Origin: Clostridiales bacterium
GTDB lineage: Bacteria; Bacillota_A; Clostridia; Peptostreptococcales; Anaerovoracaceae
Direction of reading: 5' to 3'
Assembly (NCBI GenBank): GCA_015058265.1
Contig: SVCR01000062.1
Span: forward strand, 1 to 8,380
DNA length: 8,380 nt
Position 1 is the stretch's first letter. Every line of letters starts with the position of its first letter. The notes below the pieces were generated by a model. The model was not told the DNA's origin. It ran no database searches and saw only the letters and a program-made list of their open reading frames with translations. The position numbers were made by a program, and so were the translations under genes. Of the stretch, positions 1 to 6,331 are shown piece by piece.

Positions 1-628
1 TCAAGCGGAGCCCTTTTGACTCTATGAAGCTTATGATCGCGGAGCAGTCCGGGTGTGAGGTGAGATCTCCGTTAAAGTAGACTGTGTCGCCGAGTCTGCC
101 ACTCGTACCGCCTATGAAACCGGTATCATAGCCCGGCAGACGGATGTGCCCCGGCCTGATTAGGAGAACATCGAGGCCCGCGGCAGAACATGGCGCAGCT
201 ATGGCTTTGTCGTAGGTTATGACAGAGGATCCGTCGACAATGACAGTGCTGCATTTAGTATATCCCTGTCTCACATCTATCAGCTCCATGCCGAGATCGC
301 GGGCGGCCGTGAGCAGAGCGGGAGCTGTGAATTTGAGATTGTGTATGAAATACCTGCCTGTGCATGCGGCGTTATAAATAATATCCTGCGGGTAAGACTG
401 TCCCGGCAGGGCTGCATTCGGAGCATCGAGCCCCGGAAGATCGAGGCAGGATATGATCGGAGCCTCATCGCTGATGCCCAGCCTGCACATGAACATATCC
501 GGGTGGCGGGATAAAGGTCCGGCGGTCAAGCCTTCTGTCCGGACACATACCGCGGAATAACCATCCTCCTCGAGACAGGATATCAGCCTGTCGTCACAGC
601 CTTCGGCTGTATATACGTATCTTTTCAT
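1..628 (-). CDS. DUF6873-like GME-fold protein, 3' end cut by window edge
   Basis: Reading the minus strand from the ATG at 628-626 gives 209 uninterrupted codons, with no stop before the window edge, so the C-terminus is missing. The protein begins MKRYVYTAEG. Landmarks are an HPD motif at 42-44, QGYTKCST at 121-128, LLIRPGHIRLPGYD at 155-168, GFIGGTSG at 170-177 and a second HPD at 192-194. From memory this pattern fits the clostridial family named DUF6873 (GME fold, the fold of guanidino-group-modifying enzymes such as arginine deiminases). That family is about 230-240 residues long, so only a short tail should be missing. No signal peptide or membrane segment is visible, so it is probably cytoplasmic. 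Cys126 with His42 or His161 are candidate active-site residues, but this is inference and the substrate is unknown. An AGGAC ribosome binding site lies at 642-638, about 9 nt before the ATG. The gene is transcribed divergently from the aspartokinase gene. Confidence 0.75.
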   Translation of the reverse strand, partial: MKRYVYTAEGCDDRLISCLEEDGYSAVCVRTEGLTAGPLSRHPDMFMCRLGISDEAPIISCLDLPGLDAPNAALPGQSYPQDIIYNAACTGRYFIHNLKFTAPALLTAARDLGMELIDVRQGYTKCSTVIVDGSSVITYDKAIAAPCSAAGLDVLLIRPGHIRLPGYDTGFIGGTSGRLGDTVYFNGDLTSHPDCSAIISFIESKGLRL

Positions 629-664
629 CTGAAAAACGTCCTGTTCTTAGCTTTGTTCCAGATT

Positions 665-693
665 ATATTAAGTATTTTGGCATATGAATGCAA
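665..693 (-). promoter_or_regulatory. Putative promoter of the leftward DUF6873-like gene
   Basis: On the minus strand, TTGCAT (693-688) is followed after 17 bp by TAATAT (670-665). An overlapping TATAAT lies at 667-662. A transcript starting near 658 would have a leader of about 30 nt carrying the AGGAC ribosome binding site. It is a sigma-A-like arrangement with an imperfect -35 box, judged by eye only. Confidence 0.4.
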
Positions 694-709
694 GTTAGCG
701 TGCTATAAT
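681..709 (+). promoter_or_regulatory. Putative extended -10 promoter of the aspartokinase unit
   Basis: TGCTATAAT at 701-709 is a perfect extended -10 element (TG, one base, TATAAT). At 17-bp spacing the -35 position (681-686, catatg) is poor. A better-looking TTGGCA at 677-682 is 21 bp away, which is too far. A start near 716 would leave a leader of only about 47 nt before the ATG at 763, too short for a lysine riboswitch. The -35 area overlaps that of the opposing leftward promoter. Confidence 0.5.
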
Positions 710-762
710 CTTACATGACTATCAGTAAAGAATTACGCTCATATTAAAGGGGGATAAATACA

Positions 763-2094
763 ATGTCAGTAAAGGTGCTGAAATTCGGAGGTTCATCAGT
801 TGCTGATGCAGAGCAGCTGATGAAAATAAAAGCTATTATTACGGCTGATGATGAACGCCGCTATGTAGTTGTTTCCGCTCCGGGCAAGAGATACGGAGGT
901 GACAGCAAGGTCACGGACCTGCTGTTCATGCTGAAAGCTCAGGCGGACCGCAATATACCTTATGACTCTCTGTTTGAGACCATCAGAGAGCGCTACATGT
1001 CCATAGCGAGAGAGCTGGGAGTGAAGACGGATCTCTCAGAGAGATTTGCAGTGATAAGAGAAGAACTGGAAAACGGCTGCAGCGAGGCGTACATAGTGAG
1101 CCGCGGAGAGCACCTGTCGGCAGTACTGGCGGCGGCATATCTGGGATATGACTTTGTCGACACAAGAGAACTCATACTCTTCGATGATAAAGGCAGACTC
1201 CTGACCGATGAGACCAATGCAGCGCTCAGCGAAGAGCTGGCAAAGCATGAACATGCTGTCCTGCCGGGATTCTACGGCAGTTACAAGAGCAGCGGCGATG
1301 TCTGCCTCTTCTCGCGCGGCGGATCAGATGTCACCGGGTCGCTGGTTGCGCGTGCTGTGGACGCCGGGGTTTATGAGAACTGGACTGATGTATCGGGTAT
1401 GCTGATGGCGGATCCGAGGATAGTCGATGATCCGAGACCGATATCCAGGATCTCTTACGTAGAACTTAGGGAGCTCTCGTACATGGGGGCGAGTGTTCTG
1501 CATGAAGATGCTGTATTCCCGGCCAGGATGTCGGACATCCCTATTAATATCAGAAATACGAACTCGCCTGAGGATCCGGGAACGGTGATCACCAACGAAG
1601 CGGGTGAAGACGACGGATACGTCATCAGCGGCATTGCCGGAAAGCCGGGCTTTACTGTCATATCTATATATAAGAATATGATGAACAAGGAGATAGGCTT
1701 CGTGCGCAGAGCACTTGCTGTCATAGAGGATGAAGGGATCAGCTTTGACCATATCCCTACAGGTATAGACTCGCTGTCGATGGTCATCGAGAGCAAAGAG
1801 CTTGAAGACAAGAAGGAAGACGTTCTTGAGGCGTTCAGAAGGCAGCTCAGACCTGATGATATCTCTGTCGAAGATAATATTGCCCTGATCGCAGTGGTGG
1901 GGCGCAGGATGAACAGGACAATAGGTGTATCTGCAAGGATCTGTACAGCGCTGGCTTATAACGGGATAAATATCCGCATGCTGAACCAGGGAACTAACGA
2001 GATCAATGTTATAGTCGGTGTGGATGCAGAGGACTTTGAGAAAGCAGTCCGCGTGATATATAATGAATTCATCGGAACTCAAGGGAGAAACTAA
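763..2094 (+). CDS. lysC: Aspartate kinase (aspartokinase), two ACT domains
   Basis: Aspartokinase phosphorylates aspartate with ATP to aspartyl phosphate, the first step to lysine, threonine, methionine and diaminopimelate. The 443-residue protein has the amino-acid-kinase domain first: KFGGSS at 7-12 (nucleotide binding), SRGEHLSA at 113-120 with the expected catalytic-region Glu116, and SRGGSDVTG at 184-192. It continues through the WTDVSGML and DPRIV region typical of aspartokinases. Two ACT domains follow, at about 287-355 (starting VISGIAGKPGF) and about 372-440 (IALIAVVG, then NIRMLNQGTNEINVIVGV), as expected for an enzyme under allosteric end-product control. Which amino acid inhibits it cannot be read from the sequence. 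The length fits the roughly 440-residue clostridial form. Start support is a strong AAAGGGGG site at 746-753, 9 nt before the ATG. Its stop lies 4 bp before the PAP2 gene. The symbol follows common Firmicutes usage; paralogs cannot be excluded. Confidence 0.95.
   Translation: MSVKVLKFGGSSVADAEQLMKIKAIITADDERRYVVVSAPGKRYGGDSKVTDLLFMLKAQADRNIPYDSLFETIRERYMSIARELGVKTDLSERFAVIREELENGCSEAYIVSRGEHLSAVLAAAYLGYDFVDTRELILFDDKGRLLTDETNAALSEELAKHEHAVLPGFYGSYKSSGDVCLFSRGGSDVTGSLVARAVDAGVYENWTDVSGMLMADPRIVDDPRPISRISYVELRELSYMGASVLHEDAVFPARMSDIPINIRNTNSPEDPGTVITNEAGEDDGYVISGIAGKPGFTVISIYKNMMNKEIGFVRRALAVIEDEGISFDHIPTGIDSLSMVIESKELEDKKEDVLEAFRRQLRPDDISVEDNIALIAVVGRRMNRTIGVSARICTALAYNGINIRMLNQGTNEINVIVGVDAEDFEKAVRVIYNEFIGTQGRN
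2081..2088 (+). promoter_or_regulatory. Ribosome binding site that sets the PAP2 gene start
   Basis: AAGGGAGA lies inside the last codons of the aspartokinase gene, 10 nt before the ATG at 2099. It favours that start over the in-frame ATG at 2063, which would overlap the upstream gene by 32 bp and add 12 polar residues before the first membrane segment. The position suggests translational coupling of the two genes. Confidence 0.75.
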
Positions 2095-2098
2095 TACT

Positions 2099-2770
2099 AT
2101 GGCGAAAAAGATCGTTTTAGCAATCATATCGGGGGCATTGTTCGGAGCTCTTACGTATGCGCTGGGAGTGTATGACAGAGGAGCGATAGGACCGGGAGGA
2201 TCAGAAGTCGGATTCTCGAAGATCAACGGCTATGTCCATCAGATGACCGGTGTTAATGACAGCTGGTATGAGCTGACAGAGCTGCTGGGAAATGCGGCCA
2301 TATGTGTTGCAGCCGTGTTTGCTTTTATCGGATTGTTCCAGCTTGTGAGACGGCGGAGCCTGCTGCAGGTAGACCGAGAGATCCTCGCTCTGGGGATCCT
2401 GTATGCAGTGGTGATAGGGTTCTATGTCATGTTCGAGAAGGTCGTAATAAACTGCAGACCTGTCCTGATATCAGGAGACATATATCCTGAACCGTCATAT
2501 CCTTCATCACATACAATGCTGGTGATCGCAGTCATGGGTTCTGCGATGATGCTGATAAAGAAGTTTATACGGAACAAAGCGTTGAATGTTGTGCTCCGTG
2601 CTGCATGCGCTGTACTTATGCTCATCACGGTGGTGGGAAGACTGTGGTCGGGTTATCACTGGTTCACAGACATAGTCGGAGGCGTTTTGCTCAGTATATG
2701 CCTTCTGTCGCTGTATTCCTGCTCATTCAACCGCAAAGGGATGATCGGGGGATACAGCCCTAAACACTGA
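2099..2770 (+). CDS. PAP2 superfamily membrane phosphatase
   Basis: This 223-residue integral membrane protein belongs to the type 2 phosphatidic acid phosphatase superfamily, whose members remove phosphate from lipid phosphates or pyrophosphates such as phosphatidate or undecaprenyl diphosphate. About six hydrophobic segments are visible, near residues 5-22, 64-82, 95-113, 138-154, 166-180 and 190-207. The three signature motifs are present: K114 with R120-P121, YPSSHT at 134-139 (catalytic-site His138), and GR-x5-H-x3-D with R181, His187 and Asp191. Motif 1 has five residues between Lys and Arg instead of the usual six, and motif 2 reads PSSH instead of PSGH. PSSH variants are familiar in clostridial members as I recall them. 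The substrate cannot be assigned, though a role in cell-envelope lipid recycling is plausible. The gene follows aspartokinase by 4 bp and probably shares its transcript, which ends at the hairpin downstream. Confidence 0.9.
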   Translation: MAKKIVLAIISGALFGALTYALGVYDRGAIGPGGSEVGFSKINGYVHQMTGVNDSWYELTELLGNAAICVAAVFAFIGLFQLVRRRSLLQVDREILALGILYAVVIGFYVMFEKVVINCRPVLISGDIYPEPSYPSSHTMLVIAVMGSAMMLIKKFIRNKALNVVLRAACAVLMLITVVGRLWSGYHWFTDIVGGVLLSICLLSLYSCSFNRKGMIGGYSPKH

Positions 2771-2784
2771 TAAAAATGGGGATC

Positions 2785-2826
2785 GCAGGAAACCATCGGT
2801 TTACTCCGATGATTCCTGCTTCTGTT
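2785..2826 (+). terminator. Probable intrinsic terminator after the PAP2 gene
   Basis: GCAGGAA (2785-2791) pairs with TTCCTGC (2813-2819), and CATCGG (2794-2799) pairs with CCGATG (2806-2811), around the loop TTTACT. The unpaired bases are AC on the left and A on the right. The result is a 13-bp stem followed by a T-rich but interrupted tail (TTCTGTT). The weak T-tract leaves room for partial read-through into the downstream unit. Confidence 0.65.
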
Positions 2827-2831
2827 ATAAT
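2823..2831 (+). promoter_or_regulatory. Putative extended -10 promoter of the c-di-GMP operon
   Basis: TGTTATAAT at 2823-2831 is an extended -10 element of the same type as the one upstream of the aspartokinase gene. No good -35 box is seen at 17 bp, where the region lies inside the terminator stem. The best TTTACT match is 20 bp upstream. A start near 2838 would leave only about 14 nt before the ATG at 2852, so the GGGAG site at 2838-2842 would sit at the extreme 5' end. Confidence 0.4.
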
Positions 2832-2851
2832 AAATCCGGGAGTATTTCAAG

Positions 2852-5800
2852 ATGCCTAAAAGTCATTTAAAATTCCATTCTTCAAACGGGAAGAGAATGA
2901 TACTCATCGCAGATGATGAAGCCGTTAACCGCTTTATCCTTGGGAATATCTTAGAGGATGAATATGAGATATTGTACGCGGACGATGGTATCGAAGCTCT
3001 TGACAAGATACGCAGCAATGCAGACATCCTGTCTCTTGTGCTGCTGGATATTATGATGCCGGGAATGACCGGACTTGAGGTCCTTAAGAGCATAAAGCAA
3101 GATGCCCTGACCAGAAACATCCCTGCGATCGTAGTTACATCTGATCAGGATGCGGAGGTCGAGAGCCTCAGGCTCGGAGCCGCTGACTTCATACCTAAAC
3201 CATATCCGCGTGACAGTGTTATCAGCGCGAGGATCAGGCGAACGATCGAATTCTCCGAAGACAAGGATATCCTTAACCATACAGAGAGAGACCCGCTTAC
3301 CGGCCTGTATAACAGGGAGTTCTTCTACCGTTATGCCGAGCAGTTTGATAATCACCACAGAGATGTTGAAATGGATGCTATGGTGATAGACATCAACCGT
3401 TTCCACATGATAAATGAGAGATTCGGCAACTCATATGGTGATGAGATCCTGAAGAGGATAGGAGAGCGAGTCCGCGAGATGGTCGCTGATTCCGATGGGA
3501 TCGTATGCAGGCGTGAGGCGGATACGTTTATGATATATTGCCCGAGCGGCAAAGATTACCAGGCCATCCTGGACAGCGCTTCGGTCGGACTCGCTGAAGA
3601 TGATGCTGCAAACAGCAGAGTCAGACTGCGCATGGGCGTTTATGCCAACGTCGACAAGACGATGGATATCGAAAGACGCTTCGACAGAGCGAAGATGGCT
3701 GCGGATACAGTCAGAAACAGCTTTACCCGAGCTATAGGCATATATGACAGCGCCATGCATGAGAAAGAGCTGTATAACGAGCAGCTGATAGAGGAATTCC
3801 ACACAGCTATCGAAGAGAAACAGTTCCATGTATTCTACCAGCCTAAGTTTGACATAGTACCTGATATCCCGGTGCTGGCAAGCGCGGAAGCTCTGGTCAG
3901 ATGGATACATCCTGAGTTCGGTATGATATCGCCGGGGGTGTTCATTCCTCTGTTCGAAGAGAACGGTCTGATCCAGACCCTGGATCACTTCGTATGGAGA
4001 ACAGCTGCGGCCCAGATCAAAGATTGGAAGGACAGGCTCGGCTTTACTGTGCCGGTGTCAGTCAATGTTTCCAGGATCGATATGTATGATCCGGATATGA
4101 TCAAGCGGCTGCAGGATGTCGTGAAAGAGAACGGGATCAGCCCGAATGAGATCCTGCTTGAGATAACGGAGTCTGCATATACGCAGGATTCCGAGCGGAT
4201 CATTGAGACGGTCAATGAGCTGCGGGCACTTGGGTTCAGGATCGAGATGGATGATTTCGGTACCGGTTATTCATCTCTGAATATGATCTCCACGCTTCCT
4301 ATCGATGCTCTTAAACTGGACATGCAGTTCATAAGGACGGCATTCACGGAAGGCGGAGATACCAGGATGATCGAGGTGATCGTCGATATTGCGGATTATC
4401 TCGGCGTTCCGGTCATAGCTGAAGGCGTTGAAACTGCAGAGCAGCTCGACGCACTGAGGGAAATGGGGTGTGATCTGGTACAAGGGTACTACTTCTCCAA
4501 ACCTGTTCCTGCCGGAGAATATGAGAAATTCGTGATAGCGTGCAGGGATAACGACGGAGATGAGCCTAAGAAGCATGAAGGACACAGAGAGAGGTCGTTC
4601 AGCAAGATAGTACACGCTCTTTCCGCAGGCTTCAGCAACATCTATTATGTTGATACGGAAAACAATCACTATGTTGAGTTCACCTCCGAGGGCAGCTTCG
4701 ATGATCTGCAGATAGAGAGGAGCGGAGCAGATTTCTTCGCGGATATGGAGAATATAATCATCGGCTTTGCCCATCCGGATGATAAAGTCAGGGCTGCTAT
4801 GGCCCTGCATAAGACCGAACTGCTCTCGCGGATACGCAGTGACCATCCGTTCAGCCTGAACTATCGCAAGGTGATAAACGGCGAAGTCAGCAACTGGATG
4901 CTCAAGGCTGCGAAGGCTTCGACTCATGATGATCATCACATAGTCGTCGGACTCAGCTGCATGGACAATGCACCTGACATGGACTCTTCAGAGATGACAT
5001 ATCTGCATGATGATCTTACGTTCGGAGGCCTTGCGAGGGCTCTCTCCAGTGATATGGAGAGCATTTACATCATCGATCCGGATACCGGGAGTTATCTGGA
5101 ATTCAGATCAGACAGCCCTTACGGAAAACTGGAACTGGAGATAAGCGGATCGGATTTCTTCGGTGAATGCCGCAGGAACATCCAGAGCGTTGTATACAGG
5201 GAGGACAGGGGCAGAGTGGCAACAGCACTCGACAGAGAAGCTCTGATCAACGCTCTCGAAGACCGCAGCCCGTTCGTTATGATCTACAGACTGATCATGA
5301 ACGGCAGCCTTATGTACTATAGACTCAAGGCTGTATGGGATGATCAGGTAACGAAGAAGCACATTATTATCGGTGTGAGCAATATAAACTCACAGATCAC
5401 CGATGCGGAGAAGAAAGAAGCCGAACTCATGAGCAATGTTACATACAGCAGCATTGCCAAGGCTCTGTCTCAGGACTATTTCAGCATCTATTATGTGGAT
5501 ACTGAAACAGATCATTTCATTGAATACAGCTCCGATGATGAATATGATGAGCTGGGCATCGAGAAGGACGGTGATGACTTCTTCGAGATGAGCCGGCTGA
5601 ATATCGTCAAGGTGATACATCCTGATGACCAGAAGCAGTTCCTCGATGTTTTCACCAAGGATAACATCATGTGTCATCTGGCAAATTCTTCTACATTTAC
5701 CCATACGTACCGGCTAATGATGAACGGTATTCCTACATATGTCCATATGAAGATAACTCGTATGGCGAGAGAGGATAAGCATATAGTCGTCGGAGTCAGC

Positions 5801-6313
5801 AATGTAGATCAGCAGATAAGAAGGGAGCAGGAACACAACAGAGCTCTGAGGATGGCTAACCGCGACGCACTGACGGGTGTAAAGAGCAAACATGCATATA
5901 TAGAAGCTGAAGACAGGATAAACGAGGATATCAGGAACGGCAGCGAAGGAGAATTCGCGGTTGCTGTATGCGATCTCAATGATCTCAAGCTGATCAATGA
6001 TACTAAAGGGCATAAGGCCGGGGATGAATACATTGTCAAAGCCTGCCAGATTATATGCAAAGTGTTTGACCACAGTCCTGTTTTCCGCATAGGCGGAGAT
6101 GAGTTCGTCGCTATCCTGAGAAACAGCGACTATGAAAACAGGGCAGAGCTCAGAGATCGTATCGGAGAGAGCAATAGCAGCAATACAGACGGCGTCATTA
6201 TCGCGTGCGGTATCGCTGAATTCGATAAAGAAAGAGACAGCTTCCTCGCCGATGTGTTCGAGAGAGCAGATGAGGCGATGTATAACAATAAGAAAGAACT
6301 GAAGAACAGATAG
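2852..6313 (+). CDS. Multidomain c-di-GMP enzyme: REC, degenerate GGDEF, EAL, three PAS-like repeats, GGDEF
   Basis: This 1153-residue protein should hydrolyse and synthesise the second messenger c-di-GMP. Residues 16-135 form a response-regulator receiver: acidic pair Asp21/Asp22, phospho-acceptor Asp66 in LLDIMMPG, Thr96 and Lys116. Residues 146-298 are a GGDEF fold with the signature changed to EADTF (222-226), so probably no cyclase activity. Residues about 310-562 are an EAL phosphodiesterase. Glu346, Asn405, Glu437, Glu440, Asp467/Asp468, Lys488, Glu524, Glu527 and Gln544 match the catalytic set I know from RocR, with the same spacing from Asn405 onward. Three PAS-like repeats occupy 583-705, 724-846 and 865-986. 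Residues about 1003-1153 are an intact GGDEF (GGDEF at 1081-1085; DLNDLKLIND at 1041-1050) without an RxxD inhibitory site. No membrane segment or signal peptide is seen, so it is probably cytoplasmic. The start is supported by GGGAG 9 nt upstream; ATG 2897 would truncate the receiver's first strand. No histidine kinase lies nearby. Confidence 0.93.
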   Translation: MPKSHLKFHSSNGKRMILIADDEAVNRFILGNILEDEYEILYADDGIEALDKIRSNADILSLVLLDIMMPGMTGLEVLKSIKQDALTRNIPAIVVTSDQDAEVESLRLGAADFIPKPYPRDSVISARIRRTIEFSEDKDILNHTERDPLTGLYNREFFYRYAEQFDNHHRDVEMDAMVIDINRFHMINERFGNSYGDEILKRIGERVREMVADSDGIVCRREADTFMIYCPSGKDYQAILDSASVGLAEDDAANSRVRLRMGVYANVDKTMDIERRFDRAKMAADTVRNSFTRAIGIYDSAMHEKELYNEQLIEEFHTAIEEKQFHVFYQPKFDIVPDIPVLASAEALVRWIHPEFGMISPGVFIPLFEENGLIQTLDHFVWRTAAAQIKDWKDRLGFTVPVSVNVSRIDMYDPDMIKRLQDVVKENGISPNEILLEITESAYTQDSERIIETVNELRALGFRIEMDDFGTGYSSLNMISTLPIDALKLDMQFIRTAFTEGGDTRMIEVIVDIADYLGVPVIAEGVETAEQLDALREMGCDLVQGYYFSKPVPAGEYEKFVIACRDNDGDEPKKHEGHRERSFSKIVHALSAGFSNIYYVDTENNHYVEFTSEGSFDDLQIERSGADFFADMENIIIGFAHPDDKVRAAMALHKTELLSRIRSDHPFSLNYRKVINGEVSNWMLKAAKASTHDDHHIVVGLSCMDNAPDMDSSEMTYLHDDLTFGGLARALSSDMESIYIIDPDTGSYLEFRSDSPYGKLELEISGSDFFGECRRNIQSVVYREDRGRVATALDREALINALEDRSPFVMIYRLIMNGSLMYYRLKAVWDDQVTKKHIIIGVSNINSQITDAEKKEAELMSNVTYSSIAKALSQDYFSIYYVDTETDHFIEYSSDDEYDELGIEKDGDDFFEMSRLNIVKVIHPDDQKQFLDVFTKDNIMCHLANSSTFTHTYRLMMNGIPTYVHMKITRMAREDKHIVVGVSNVDQQIRREQEHNRALRMANRDALTGVKSKHAYIEAEDRINEDIRNGSEGEFAVAVCDLNDLKLINDTKGHKAGDEYIVKACQIICKVFDHSPVFRIGGDEFVAILRNSDYENRAELRDRIGESNSSNTDGVIIACGIAEFDKERDSFLADVFERADEAMYNNKKELKNR
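4598..5809 (+). repeat. Three tandem copies of a PAS-like sensory domain within the c-di-GMP enzyme
   Basis: The copies span 4598-4966, 5021-5389 and 5444-5809. Their starts are exactly 423 bp (141 residues) apart and their lengths are 123, 123 and 122 residues. Each has the same order: an opening KAL/RAL-type helix, an IYYVD or IYIID strand, an FF pair after a Gly-Ser/Gly-Asp stretch, an HPDD site, a YR strand followed by NG, and a closing HIVVG or HIIIG strand with GxS. Copies 1 and 3 keep HPDD (residues 641-644 and 923-926), while copy 2 has YRED there (782-785). The copies are diverged in DNA, so the duplication is not recent. Fold assignment to PAS is inferred from the motif order; the ligand is unknown. 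Confidence 0.85.
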
Positions 6314-6331
6314 AAAATATCAGGAGGGACA

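Noticed and set aside
710..762. A lysine or other amino-acid riboswitch before the aspartokinase gene
   Set aside because: The leader from the likely start (about 716) to the ATG is only about 47 nt, no extensive pairing is visible, and the whole intergenic region is 134 bp, too short for an L-box plus terminator.
1069..1073. RxxD inhibitory site before the C-terminal GGDEF (protein residues 1069-1073 of the 1153-residue enzyme; the start and end given here are residue numbers)
   Set aside because: The nearest match reads KVFD at 1070-1073 and sits eight residues before the first Gly of GGDEF, where the consensus has six. It has Lys instead of Arg, so product inhibition through this site is not supported.
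2063..2098. Upstream in-frame ATG at 2063 as the PAP2 gene start
   Set aside because: It would overlap the aspartokinase gene by 32 bp and lacks a good ribosome binding site. ATG 2099 has AAGGGAGA 10 nt upstream and begins directly before the first membrane segment.
1324..2226. A 300-codon open frame on the minus strand across the aspartokinase gene
   Set aside because: It lies antisense to a clearly conserved enzyme, its translation is rich in His, Arg, Tyr and Cys without any recognisable motif, and it is a by-product of the codon use of the real gene.
4598..5809. A mobile element or recent tandem DNA duplication suggested by the 423-bp period
   Set aside because: The three copies are well diverged at both DNA and protein level, lie wholly in frame inside one gene, and have no flanking inverted or direct repeats. 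They are old protein-domain repeats.
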